NCBI GenBank assembly: GCA_949358305.1 | Contig: OX442315.1 | Location: forward strand, 26,626,427-26,686,426 | DNA length: 60,000 bases | Reading direction: 5' to 3' | Source: Strigamia acuminata | Taxonomy: Eukaryota > Arthropoda > Chilopoda > Geophilomorpha > Linotaeniidae | Shown here: positions 12,658-23,909 of the stretch, piece after piece | How positions within the stretch are numbered: position 1 is the first letter of the stretch | How the letters are laid out: every line of letters starts with the position of its first letter | Program-made: the position numbers and the translations under genes | Notes under the pieces: model-generated | The model's database searches: none | Told to the model about the DNA's origin: nothing | Seen by the model: the letters and a program-made list of their open reading frames with translations, nothing else

Positions 12658-14804
12658 AATTTCGAGAAAAACGAGTAGAAAATAATTAAAAGTAAACAGT
12701 TTTTATTGTTTTTAATTTGTTGTTTACTTGAAAGACGAAAAATGGGGTTTTTTTCTTTGTTTTTAAGTTTAAAATTTGAATGTATATTGTAAAATCTAAG
12801 TGTAAATATTTGAGTTGAATTGTTGGTTATGTATGTTTATTTCAATCAAAATTTATTGTTTAGCTCAAAAAATGTTGAATTCCTTTCCTGACTTATGGTA
12901 TCCATTGGTTAAATTACTTTTGTAATTACTTTTTGCACAATATTTTTGCTCGAGTTTGATCCTCATCAGTGTGATTTATTTTCGTCTTCTTGTTTCTAAC
13001 TAAATGAATTAGTTTGTATAAGAATAATTATTATTTAGAGTTAATTTTTTTTTTATTGTTGTGATTTATAACAAGATACGAGTGAAATGTGGGTTTTTAA
13101 CCTTTTTTTGAATTTTTATAGGTGCTCTTTTGTGCAATCGTGCGTTTTATTGAATTGAATTAGTCCAACAGTTATAATCCTATGGCCATCCTAGTCAAAT
13201 GGAATTTTATTTCCAATGTAGTGTTCAAAAATAATTATAAATTTTGTTTTTGATTTTTTTGTTTTGTTACAAACTGAGTATCAATCAGGATTGACAGTCG
13301 ACCGGTACATAATCAAGGCTTGCAAGATCTGATAGCAATACTAAACAATAATCGAATTATAAAACGATTTTATGTTCAAAATACTCTGAAAGAAAAATTA
13401 TTTGATTATGAAAAACGAAGGAATGAATTTTATTATTCTCTACCTCAATGTTTGGCTAAGGGTAATACATTTTGCGAAAGCTTTCAGCAACTATATTTCC
13501 GAAGATCGTTTAATCTCTCGCAGTAAAATTAGTTCAGAAATGTTATATTTTTGATTGTGAAAACCAAATCCACATTTTTTGAGTATTTTTGACATGATTA
13601 TCGAACCATTTAACGTTTATTCAGATTGTTTGGTACGGAATTCATGTTTTTAGACTGGAGTAAAAATAAATCATCATTTAATGTTACCTCCACTGCCATA
13701 ATTATATATGTGAAAAAGTGGATTACTTTTAGTGACGTTTATATTTTAAGTACTTTTGTCTTCTTTTTAAAGGAAAAGTTGATTGGCCAAAAATTGTAGT
13801 TTGTACATACAAACCGAAAGATATATAAAATGCTTTGTACAGATATCCAGTTTGAGCTATCATTTTTATCTGTTTATGTGAAATGAAAGAGGGAGTCTCG
13901 AACTTAGCTATACTTGCCATTCAATAAATTCAGTCTTTGTTGTATAAAATACAATTTGGAAATCGTCTTTCACATAAAACACACAGTTAAAACGAACAAT
14001 TTTTAAATTAAAAATAATTAAACGTTTATTTCAGGTTAAGAAAAAATGAACAAACTTGCACATAATTTCATATTTCAAATAGAACCGATAATGATTTATA
14101 ATAAATAACAATCCTCTATAGTAACAATGATTTATTCTCTTCCCGTGCACATTTATTCAATTCTAATCACTTACTTTCTATGAATTTTAAAATTTTGTGA
14201 AAATTCTGTTGCTTTTTAAGCAGAATTCTCTTACATCGTACATCAAACGTGCCCTGAAATACACAACAATTATTTGTTTAAAACAATACTAAATGTACGT
14301 GACAGTAAAATCGTCATTTCAAACTTTCTCTTCAAAATACAGGATTATCCATTTGAAATCCATGTCCAAATTGTTCCAAATGCATACATCAGCCTTAATA
14401 CTCGTAGTTGATTATCTCATTCACGAGAAAAAACCTGAAATATGAAAGAAATTTATAAATTCAAATTAATAATACAAATAATTACTAACAAAATTCAATT
14501 TTACCGTCTCTTCCGACGTGAATCCGATAAATGCACGTACACCGTATGGAATGGTGTCGAACCAAAAATCACACGGACAGACAAACACTGAAATAAATAA
14601 ATACAGAAATTGTAGTTCACTTTTCGATAAAAACATGTCTTACAGTGGCGCATCTAGACCTAATTCACAAACTTTATCAGTAGCCGAAATCAGGTGACTG
14701 AGACCTGTAGCCAACAACTCCATCCTGAACATATACACACAAACAGAATCAAATCAGACGGCAGCTTGTTGCCGGTTTCCAAAGACTCCAATAAACTCCA
14801 TTAT
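12658..14804. other. Intergenic DNA, no firm gene
   Basis: AT-rich. One open frame runs from about 13278 to a stop at 13524-13526 on the plus strand without an ATG; its product resembles nothing I know. On the minus strand 14510-14592 is bracketed by an acceptor-like and a donor-like signal and is open in two frames, followed by a possible terminal exon near 14401-14437. A CAGTGGCG sequence at 14644 could be a transposon terminus. None of these is strong enough to call a gene. Confidence 0.4.
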
Positions 14805-15761
14805 CAAACAAAATTCGGAATAATTATAATTTACCGGCCACCTCTCAGATCATCTCCAAAATTTGGATTTAGGGGTAGTCAAGACAATTAACATCAGTTA
14901 TACTACTTTTGATTGCCCTCATCTGATCCATTATTTAACTTTTTTAATTTCATTGTTAGCTGTCAGCATTGTTATGCACGTGCTTTTTCAGAGCCCCCTG
15001 CCAGCTAACACTGTGGAACCAGCGAGGACAGCAACAACAACATTGGGCCATTAATATCCTGTTTTCCCTCAAAACCGTCAACGCCATTCGATTTCCCACC
15101 CTTGATTGGGCAGGGTTCAGATTAGCGCAAATCAAATTTGCGCGACCCGTATTTGCGCGATTCAAATTTGCACCGACCCAAATTTGCGCAAACCAAATTT
15201 GCGCGATTCAAATTTGCGCCGACCCAAATTTGCGCCGACCCAAATTTGCGCGTGGTCAAATTAGCGCGACGCATGCGCAGAACATTTCGTCGCCGCCGCT
15301 GTTAGGCTGAGTCCGCCTCTCGTATTCCTAAGAATGCCTAACAAGGAGGGGCTAGCGCCCCCCCTTGACCCCCCGCGAACCTAACCTTACCACTTTTTTT
15401 AAGCAATTCTCCTTCCATTGAGTATTGGTCGGAAATTAAATAAAGGGCAACTAAATGAAGGGCGACGAAATGAAGAAACCCCGCAAAGGGGGTTGAGGGT
15501 ATCCCAAGGCGCGCCCTGGCGGTCAGTCGTGACGTATGTTGCGCAAATTTGGGTCGGCGCAAATTTGGGTCGGCGCAAATTTGGGTCGGCGCAAATTTGA
15601 ATCGCGCAAATTTGGGCCGGCGCAAATTTGAGCCAAAATAAAGACGGCGCAAATTTGGGTCGCGCAAATTTGGTGCTGGCCGCCTTGATTACCCCTAAAT
15701 CTAAATGTTGGAGATGAGCTGAGAGGTGGGCGGTAAAGTATAATTATACCCAAAATTCTTG
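14805..15761. mobile_element. DNA transposon with ~80-bp terminal inverted repeats (copy 1)
   Basis: The left end (about 14805-14886) and the reverse complement of the right end (about 15683-15761) align over roughly 80 bp, sharing stretches such as ATAATTATA, CCACCTCTCAG and ATTTAGGGGTA. The element has no transposase and is non-autonomous. A second copy with the same interior and right end lies at 23910-24280. Copy 1 is enlarged by a nested insertion at 15108-15682. I see no convincing target-site duplication at the outer ends, so its superfamily is unassigned. Confidence 0.8.
15108..15682. mobile_element. Foldback-like element of inverted tandem arrays, nested insertion
   Basis: The 8-bp sequence CCTTGATT occurs immediately on both sides (15100-15107 and 15683-15690), a target-site duplication. 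Copy 2 of the host element has the matching site uninterrupted. The left arm (15127-15265) is a tandem array of ~15-16-bp units built on CAAATTTGCGC followed by GATT or CGACC. The right arm (15540-15678) is the inverted array (GCGCAAATTTGGGTCG units). A ~275-bp spacer separates them. The two arms can pair into a long stem. Long inverted repeats made of short tandem repeats define foldback elements, and 8-bp duplications occur with hAT and P superfamily transposases. No transposase is encoded here. Confidence 0.8.
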
Positions 15762-16151
15762 CAGTGGTAGCTGGCACTTCAAATAATTTTAGTGCTATTT
15801 TGCGACTTGTATGTTCTGTAAAAATTAAAAATTATTAAATTAGATCGCAATATAAGAAATCAGAATGAAATATGTTACCACAGAATCAGCACATGCATTT
15901 TTGTTGTGACGCTATAAAATTAGTTGAGTTTGACGTCAGATTTTTCGCATTCGCCTTATCGAGTTTGTGAAATTATGACGTTTCATGTTCAAAATTATTT
16001 CTCTGCCACGACTCCTCGATAGATGGCGCTTGCATACACAACAACTCCTTTGCGACCAGATTTGCCACGGTGGAATTTATTAGCAGAGAACTCTCTTTAA
16101 TTTGATGAAAAGTAATGAAATGCTTCCGACGCAGGTGGCACTTGATTTAGG
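15762..16151 (+). promoter_or_regulatory. Upstream region of SLC35C2 with CRE and CTCF-like motifs
   Basis: The whole upstream flank is only about 390 bp because the transposon ends at 15761. It contains a full palindromic cAMP-response element, TGACGTCA, at 15931-15938, and AGATGGCGCT at 16021-16030, which fits the core of insect CTCF sites. An in-frame TGA at 16143-16145 separates the leader from the start codon. No TATA box is evident. Confidence 0.45.
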
Positions 16152-18022
16152 ATGGTTAAATTATGCCTCGGAACAATTTGTACTTTCACAGTTTTGCAAA
16201 GCATCGGACTAATTGTCGTTTACTATAGTTTTTCTATAGGACTAACATTTTATCAAAAATGGTTTATAGATGTGAGTGTCATATGTATTAAGTAAAAAAT
16301 TGCAACTAAAAATAATTTTTATTTTTATTGCAGGATTATTTCCATTTTCCTTTGACAGTTGTCATTTGCCATCTAGTCACTAAATTTATTTTGGCTGTAA
16401 TAGTAAGGACAATCTTGGAATGTTGTAACAAAAAGAGGAGAATAATTTTACCATGGAACATTTATATCAAACGACTTAGTATTATAGGTTTGTATAATTA
16501 ATTAGTTACTTATAAAATATCTTAAACATCATCAAACTTGAAGGTGCAACTAGTGCTCTCGACATTGGGTTTTCTAATTGGAGTTTTGAATTCATAACTT
16601 TGTCATTGTGAGGATTCAAATTAACGTGATGTTAAATAAATTATTAATTGTGATTTGATTCGATGTTTTCAGATACACGATGACTAAATCGACTGCCGTT
16701 ATTTTCATACTGTGCTTTGCAATTCTTTTTGGCTTAGAGAAAATAGCAAGTACCATTTGAATTTAGAAAAAATACATCCCAACACTAAATTTTTTGTAAT
16801 TTAATTTAATTTATTTTCGTTTTAGAAATGTACTTTGATAATTGTCGTACTCCTCATTTCAACTGGGCTCTTCCTCTTCACATTCCAATCTACCCAGTTT
16901 AATGTAAATGGTTTTCTATTAGTTTTATCCGCAACGGTGTCATCCGGCATCCGCTGGACACTTGCTCAATTGATAATGCAAAAGAAAGAGCTCGGTATTG
17001 CACTTAATAGAAAAAAGTTATTTACGATCTATTGAATACTGATCATTTATTTATTTAGGCTTACATAATCCTGTCGATATGATCTACCACATTCAACCAT
17101 GGATGATTTTGGGACTCTTGCCAATAGCCATTGCTGTTGAAGGTGCAGTAGTTGATATTTTAGGTGTGAAATTGTTTGAAAATTGTTTTTGTTACTGTTT
17201 TAGGTCTTCCATTAGTTACAAGTTCTAAACTATTTCGGTTTGAAGACATTAACATACCGTTAAGGACCGTTACATTCATATTTTTTGGTTCTGTCCTTGC
17301 GTTTTTAATGGAAATAAGCGAGTTTTTACTATTATATTTTACGTCAAGTTTGTCGTTGTCAATTGTTGGGATATTCAAGGTTTTAATCGGAAATTTGAAT
17401 TGCAAAATTAAGGAAATACTGAAATTATCCTTCTGTTGCAGGAAATGTGTACGATTTTTTTGGCGTGGCTGTATCACGGCGATTCCATTAATAGCATTAA
17501 TTTCATCGGATTGGTGATTTCTCTCGTAGGAATTTCCTTGCACGTCGGTTTGAAAGCTTACAGTGGAAAAGGTCAGTGAAATATTTTGTCTTTCTCCTGT
17601 TGATTCTAAAAAATTGATAATTTATTTACATATAAATATGTAAATATATTTTTATGTTCACCATCAATTGGGGATTTAATTTTTCTTCTCAGGAATGACA
17701 TGCTATTGTATAATGCGGTGGAGGGATTTTCTAAAGGTGACTAGAGAAAAATGCATTGCGCGTGTCCCATCATACTGTTTTCTCAAGCTGTGTTTTGGTT
17801 TTGTTTAGCACTAGCACTCAAACTTATTCTCTGAGAATGTGTTGCACACGATCTAAACAAATGCAATATAATTTTTATTCGTAAACCACAGATTCAGTCC
17901 AAAAACACGTGGAAAATATGGAAATGCCTCTTCTCACTGAATACCGCATAACTGATGAGGATGAAGATACTCTGTTTCTTGCTCAACATTTTGAAATGCA
18001 AACTTCTAAAGAAAAATCTTAG
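16152..18022 (+). CDS. SLC35C2: SLC35C2-type nucleotide-sugar transporter (nine coding exons)
   Basis: Exons 16152-16271, 16334-16487, 16544-16607, 16673-16745, 16826-16994, 17059-17142, 17204-17379, 17442-17571 and 17892-18022 join in frame to a 366-aa protein, essentially the length of human SLC35C2 (365). All introns are GT-AG except the fourth, which is GC-AG. Family-typical stretches include [53 protein letters not shown] and [10 protein letters not shown]. About ten hydrophobic segments are expected for this drug/metabolite-transporter fold. The acidic tail ([13 protein letters not shown]) matches the acidic vertebrate tail. Family members sit in the early Golgi and influence GDP-fucose use and Notch fucosylation; substrate here is inferred. 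Seven introns are only 56-80 bp. The ATG follows an in-frame TGA. Confidence 0.95.
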
Positions 18023-18067
18023 AGCTATTACGGTTGTAAGCCAAAGTGGTTGTTTACATTTTCTCAT

Positions 18068-18073
18068 AATAAA
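18068..18073 (+). terminator. Candidate poly(A) signal of SLC35C2
   Basis: AATAAA lies 46 bases after the stop codon. It is a canonical signal at a plausible distance, though AT-rich DNA makes such hexamers common. Confidence 0.45.
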
Positions 18074-21000
18074 TTAAAGTTTATTAATATTTAATTTTGT
18101 TTTGCTCAACTGTTTACGTTCTTTTATGTTAGTGGTTAATTTATTTTCACTGAATCGTGGTAGCGGGGGAGCCTGACAGCTATGCATTAGTTTGAGTCCG
18201 AAAGTTTGAGTTGTGAATACAATATTTACACTTTCTTACTCGTTTTAAGAAATTTATATCGTGTAAATTTTAATGTTAAAATACTGAGGGTGTTTTGCCA
18301 TTCCTTAGAGTACAAAGGCTTGGTCGTAGTTTTAATGTTTGATTTGAAAGAGTGCCTTTGTCCAATATATCAAATTTAATTTTTAATGTACGTTGTCAGA
18401 ACAGACCAGCAGATGGAAAACATGTTTAGTTTCACAATTTACTAATTTTTCCATTTTTAAATTGCTTTTGCTTTCTAAAAAAAATGCATTAGTTTGCTAA
18501 TTCTGAAATATTTTGAATCCATGTAATAGAAAGTTTTAATCATAAAATGGTACGGAGTAATATTTAGGAATAACAATTAACTGTTCTTAAGTTTGCTTTT
18601 TTAAACATAAACAATTTTGCAAAAATTAATCAAACCACCGTAATTTTACACGTTTTCATTAACTGCACTTCCTGTTGGGTGGTAATTGCAGTCAATGATT
18701 GCATGTCATTCAATCATATCCAATTGTCCAACAAATCAATTTTTATGTGTGAAATTTGATGGGTCATCAAAATATACATCTAAAAATAGAAGACTTTTGG
18801 ATTTTGTTAGAGGCATATAGCACCCAGGAGTGCTATTGAATCCAGGCCTACAACCTTTGGGTGTCTATAAACGAGATCCAACAGTGTCTTATGTGATCAA
18901 ATTGGCGTTTGAGTATGGGCCAAGTCATAATAGTGGCACGTGAGAATTGTGAGTTTTTACAAGAATCGTAAACTTGGTAGTTGACGAAATTTTTGAATTT
19001 TATATTAATTTTAACTGCAATAATGGCTTTAATCAGTTGATTTGAGATGTTTGAACTGTGTTTGTGCAGAAAAGAAATTAATTAGAGGGATTCGGTAAAT
19101 CAATAGTTTGATTCTGTAGCAATAAGAATTAGATACGTTACATCAATCGTGTCGATTTTTGTGACCTCACGGAGTCTTAATCCTGTACGGTGTAGTCATG
19201 CAATGATTAGCTTCGTAAAAGGTGACCGTGCTATAATTATCACAGGAAATTACACGAAATTAGTGCTTTGGAAAATTTACTAATGCAATGTGGTGATTTT
19301 ACCACAGGGTTAACACTTAATAAAGCAGCTAACTAAATAGTTGTTCCAGGGTATTACCTACTTATCCTTGCACTTATTCGTGCAGCAAGTAAGAAAGAAG
19401 TGAATTGCAAATTATTTTTAATATTTTGAATAACTCTAGCTTCATTTGAAAAGTTACGGTATTTAGATTAATCAAATTTTTAAACTGCTTGACTCAGGGT
19501 TGTCTTAATCTAACGGAAAGAATGGTTTTTAGTCGCATTTAAACAGAAAAACATGTTTACCTGCAATTTTAAACTGCTGTTTTCGATTGCAGCTGCTGCA
19601 AATTGCTCTACCTCGTTTAGTGTTTTCTATATAACACTGCAAATTATTTTATTCTTTTTTTTGCAAGAAGTTGGTCCGGCAAATTGACCTAAAATTGACA
19701 ACAACTAGAAACTAGATTTTAAAACTCGCAAACGCTCTTCCTGTTTTCAAAAACATTCAATCTTATTGCCAACTCTAATATTACCGTATTTTACCGCATT
19801 GTAGCCGCCCTCGAATAGTAGCCGCGGTTGAGACACCAAGAATACTGTATTTTTGCAAAAGTACGGTATTGTTTCCGTATTTAACCTCACGAACGATGAA
19901 CGTACGCTTCGTTCGTGACGTTCAGACTTAGTTTGTTACTCCGTACATTAAACAAATGTAACAAATGTAATTGCTGACAAAAATGGCAGTTTTGAATAAG
20001 AGCCGCAGCTCTTAATCGATAAAATACAATATTTGTAAAGTATTGCTCTGCAATATTTATTATTATACTAGAAAGTTTAATTTTGGAAGATGTTTGTCTT
20101 CGTGATTTTTTTCTCTGACAATTCTCTGCTCAATGATTCATTTAGTTTCGAGTGCGTGACTTTGCGAAGCAAATGATTTTGTTTAAATAGCAAATGTTAA
20201 TGGGAGCAATTTTAAATTTAAAACAAACATTTAATGTTATTAGGAATTTATCTACTGGAGGCAAAAATCTTACAACTTTGGGGTTATAAACAAATAGAAA
20301 AAATGAAATAAAATTATAAAAATCTGAAAACAAAAATGACTTCTGCTTTAGACGATGATCTTGTTTGAACCTTTTTGGATTTGGTAATTTATCAACTGGA
20401 AAACAACCCAGATGTTAAAGGCATAGTTAACTTTGATGGAAACATTATATTGGACAGCTGATTTCATGTGTTGCAATAAAAATGTTGATATAATCTTTTT
20501 ACTTTAGATGTAGCTCTTTTTTTCAACATAATATTTTCTTAGTTTATTAAATTAACTTCCCATATAAAATTACAATTCTTTTTGTTTTGTTTCTATGTTG
20601 TGGTTTCCTTTATCAATTTGTCTTGGTGACGATCTTGGCTTCTATTATTCCTTTGCGTCTTTCTGCTTATTGAGTTTTTTCTACTCATTGTGTGGTTTCA
20701 GCATTGTTGTTTTTATAGTATCGGATGAGAAACCATTTCTTGAGCAAAAATGCGTATAATCTAATTTTTGACAATCCATACAAGATCATTTTCTTTGCTC
20801 ATATTTAACGGGATTTTACCCTTCCCTTGTGTGTTTTGAGTCTTGAAAGACAGGTAAACACGGGTAAACCTAATTAACGATGCATTTTTTAGCACCAATA
20901 TTGTCACTAAACGCTAACTGCTAACTTGTAAGTGAAAATATAGTGGCCAACCAAAGTGAAGTAAAGTGGTCGTTGTAAAATAGCTTTTTCTAAAGTGAGG

Positions 21001-21640
21001 TTTAAGTTGCATTTTCTTACCGAGCTTTTAACCGTATTTTACTTGTTTTGTACATAAAGTGTCAGCAAGAGCAATTTGGATCTCCGAAACAAATTTGGTA
21101 GTTTGCGTTTAGTTGTTTTTGAGTACGAGGGCTGGATTTTATGCGACATCATACATTTTCTTACTTTTTTTTTAAATGTTCTAGAACTGAGTTTTATCAC
21201 GCTGTTTTCATGGATACCCATAATGAAAGGCATCAGTGTACATTTATTTTAAAGAAAAGTTCTAGTTAGGATTAGGTTTTTTTGTACGTCATGGTGGATA
21301 AGCCATATCATTTTCCAGTTAGACACCTAGATAGTTTGAAACATGGGCTCACAACATTTAAATTGCCTGGCTTGCCACGAACGATTTTCAGGGCTTGGTA
21401 CTAGTAGAATTTTGGTGGGAGTTAAGGTTTTATTTTTAGGAACCGTTTTGGTTAGGATTATGCTATTTGTTGGAAGTTTTTAGGGATGTTTGGGATTTCT
21501 TTGGCATGGAGCACAGAATTTCACTAATTTTTAGAGGTATTTATTTTTTATTTTTTTTATTTTTTATTTATTTATTTTTTTAATACTATTTGGAGCGTGA
21601 AATTTTTATGAAATGGCACGGCTTGCCTCATGGAATTTCC
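18074..21640. other. Intergenic DNA, no gene seen
   Basis: AT-rich with no exon that I can support. It contains one inverted-repeat element (19789-20030, listed separately) and small hairpins such as the one around 18830. Reading frames are all short. Confidence 0.6.
19789..20030. mobile_element. Small inverted-repeat element (MITE-like)
   Basis: The left end begins TTACCGTATTTTACCGCATT and the right end, read as reverse complement, begins TATTGTATTTTATCGATT; both then run into GCCGC-containing sequence. The match over about 35 bp is imperfect (roughly three quarters). The interior is about 170 bp and non-coding. The end sequence resembles that of the palindromic element at 38340, so they may be relatives. 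Confidence 0.4.
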
Positions 21641-21647
21641 ACAGCTT

Positions 21648-21870
21648 AAAATAAGGAATTTACACATCTTACAATAATAAATTTACACATCTTACAATAA
21701 TAAATTTACACATCTTACAATAAGGAATTTAGACATCATAAAATAAGGAATTTAGACATCATAAAATAAGGATTTTACACAAATTGAAATAAGGAATTTA
21801 CACATCTGAAATAAGGAATTTACACATTTTAAAATAAGGAATTTCCACAGCTTGGAATATGGAATTTCCA
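21648..21870. repeat. Minisatellite with ~24-bp unit
   Basis: About nine degenerate copies of a unit close to AATAAGGAATTTACACATCT, varying from about 20 to 27 bp. Central units are nearly identical; outer units diverge (for example ATTTCCACAGCTT variants). It lies in intergenic DNA. Confidence 0.8.
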
Positions 21871-22036
21871 TGACAGGGAAAACTATATTTTTCACAGTTT
21901 GGTCTAAGGGATTTCCATGGTTTGGGATATTGTGATTAAATCTTGATGACAAATGTATTTTGAATGTAACAATTAATGAGTTTACATTATTGGTTTATAT
22001 ACTATTACTACCGTAGTATAGTGTTGCTATGATACA

Positions 22037-22760
22037 GTGGGGGGCAAAACTAAGTAAACAAACACATCATGTTGATTCTCACGGGTGTATCTCGGTAAAA
22101 AAGAGAGGAAAAGTAATGAAATTTTAATTGGATACTTGTGCATCATATCCTACTTTATTCAACTAAAATTTTATCAAAATCTATCCATTAGTTTGTAAGA
22201 AATTTTTTTTTTTGTGAAGCGATATCAAAAATTACTCGTAAGAGGCAAAAGTAAGTTAGCAAACTCTGTTTACTATCGAGAAACCTTACAACAATGTCTG
22301 TTAATGCTTTGTTGGCCTTCTTTTAGCTTGTAGTATTGCTTTCAATCATCAGCCATACTTTCAAGCAATTTCAGCAGCACTGATGGAGATATTTTACACT
22401 AAACTTCAAGAATTGCTAATTTCATCCAAGGAACATTTTTTTTCCAGAATTCTAAGAGGAACTTTTTGATCCAAATCAAGAAATTATCTCATAAATGTTC
22501 AATTGGATTAAGGTTAACATAACTGAGAAGGCCATTAAAGTTGTCTGATTTTTTTTTGGTGTGAAATACTCTCGCGCTAATTTTGTTGTATGTTTTTGGT
22601 TGTTGTCCTGTTGCTACAACCAATCCCAATATTTTTTTATTCATCAAGATTTCTTTCTAAAATGTCTCTGTAAACATAGGGATATATAATTTATTTCATC
22701 GATGAATTGGAGATTTCCAACCTTTCGCATCCCCAAACTAACACTGATGTAGAGTGTTTT
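22037..22760 (-). pseudogene. Tc1/mariner transposase remnant with one terminal repeat
   Basis: Read on the minus strand, fragments in shifting frames match Tc1-type transposase in order: SVLVWGC near 22750, YRDILERNL near 22660, QQDNNQKHTTKLAR near 22600 (the family's QDNDPKHT with the second catalytic Asp), LNPIEHL near 22505 (the third acidic residue) and LLKLLESM near 22370. At the far end CAGTGGGGGGCAAAAC (22037) is a typical Tc1-type terminus. The N-terminal half, including the first catalytic Asp, is missing, and stops and frameshifts make it inactive. Confidence 0.8.
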
Positions 22761-23446
22761 ACATATTATATTTATTACGTATTACTCCGTACATAATATC
22801 ACATATTATATATATTTTACATATTGTTAACAATATGCTTCCGTGTACTCAGTACGTTGTGATGATTTAGTACCAACAAATCTGATTCTTCTCCTGTTCT
22901 CTCTGGGTAACGTTGGTTGAACTAAGCCCTGCTCAGTTCGGACTTTTGCGACTTAAAGTTATTGACGCAATAGTGTGTGAAAGCGATTCATTAATACAAG
23001 TAGCATATAGTGGCTTCTTTTAGCTGTCCGCTTGCCTCGTCGGTTATATTTTGAGGTCGAATAGTATGGTTGATCGTTGGGGGATTCTTGGTCGTTACTA
23101 CGTTTGATTTATGTTTATTGTTATTAATAGAAAATCTGAAGTCAATGAATGTATGTATTTTGGGTGGTTTCGTTCTTAACGATGGACCTGTTGCCGGCCT
23201 GTCAGGTCTTTGACTGTATATTGTATAGGAATAGAACCATTAATAATATGGGATACAATGATGGACAAATTTGACATGTAAAAAATTTGTTACGGAATGG
23301 GCCATGACTTAATAGGATAAGCCGAGTTAAGCCGTCCACTGAAAATGACCGGAAACGGTCAAAAGTCAAAAGGCCTTTGGTATTAATCAAATAAAGCCTG
23401 TCACTTGTCATTTAAAAACTAAAATATTATTAGAAATAGTATTGTG
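22761..23446. other. Intergenic DNA, no gene seen
   Basis: AT-rich sequence with short ATATTA-type repeats near 22760-22830. No coding potential is recognised. Confidence 0.5.
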
Positions 23447-23745
23447 CAGGGCCGTCTACAGCCTATATCGCCCCCTGACCCAAATATTGCCCCCTCCTTC
23501 GAAAAGAGATATTTTTGCCCCCACCATCCCCGAAAAAGGGCTCTTGGTGTTGTGGCCATCAAAAAAGTCTTTTTGTGTCCCTCCCCCCGAAAAAATGTGC
23601 TTTTTTGGGGATCCCGTACTAACGGCGACACGCCTAAGGGCGACATTTGTAGGTGTGGCCATTGGAAACAATGCAACACACTCCAATGGCGACATTTGCC
23701 ATCCAAATGTGGTTTTGTTTGGAAATGCCTAAGCATTATGAATAA
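23447..23745. repeat. Probable transposon fragment starting CAGGGCCGTC
   Basis: The block begins CAGGGCCGTCTACAGCC, the style of terminus seen in many cut-and-paste repeats, and is distinctly C-rich on this strand with repeated GCCCCC runs, unlike its surroundings. Four overlapping open frames cross it, but none resembles a known protein and they look like compositional artefacts. The right end was not identified. Confidence 0.3.
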
Positions 23746-23909
23746 ACTACTACTAAAAGATTTGAATAACTCGAAAGCTACAAATAATAACGAAATAAAA
23801 ATTAATACAAAAAGTATCTGTTATCGAAATTAAGGTACAATTAAGTACAGTGTCACCTCTACACATTTTGTGTGAGGTTAGTAATAAACGAAATCAGAAG
23901 CGGAAAACA

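Noticed and set aside
14969-15667. Repetitive ORFs inside the foldback element (113 and 109 codons)
   Set aside because: They are translations of the tandem arrays and transposon ends; no start context or homology supports a gene.
15127-15678. CRISPR array
   Set aside because: Units are contiguous and spacer-free, inverted between arms, and in a eukaryotic genome.
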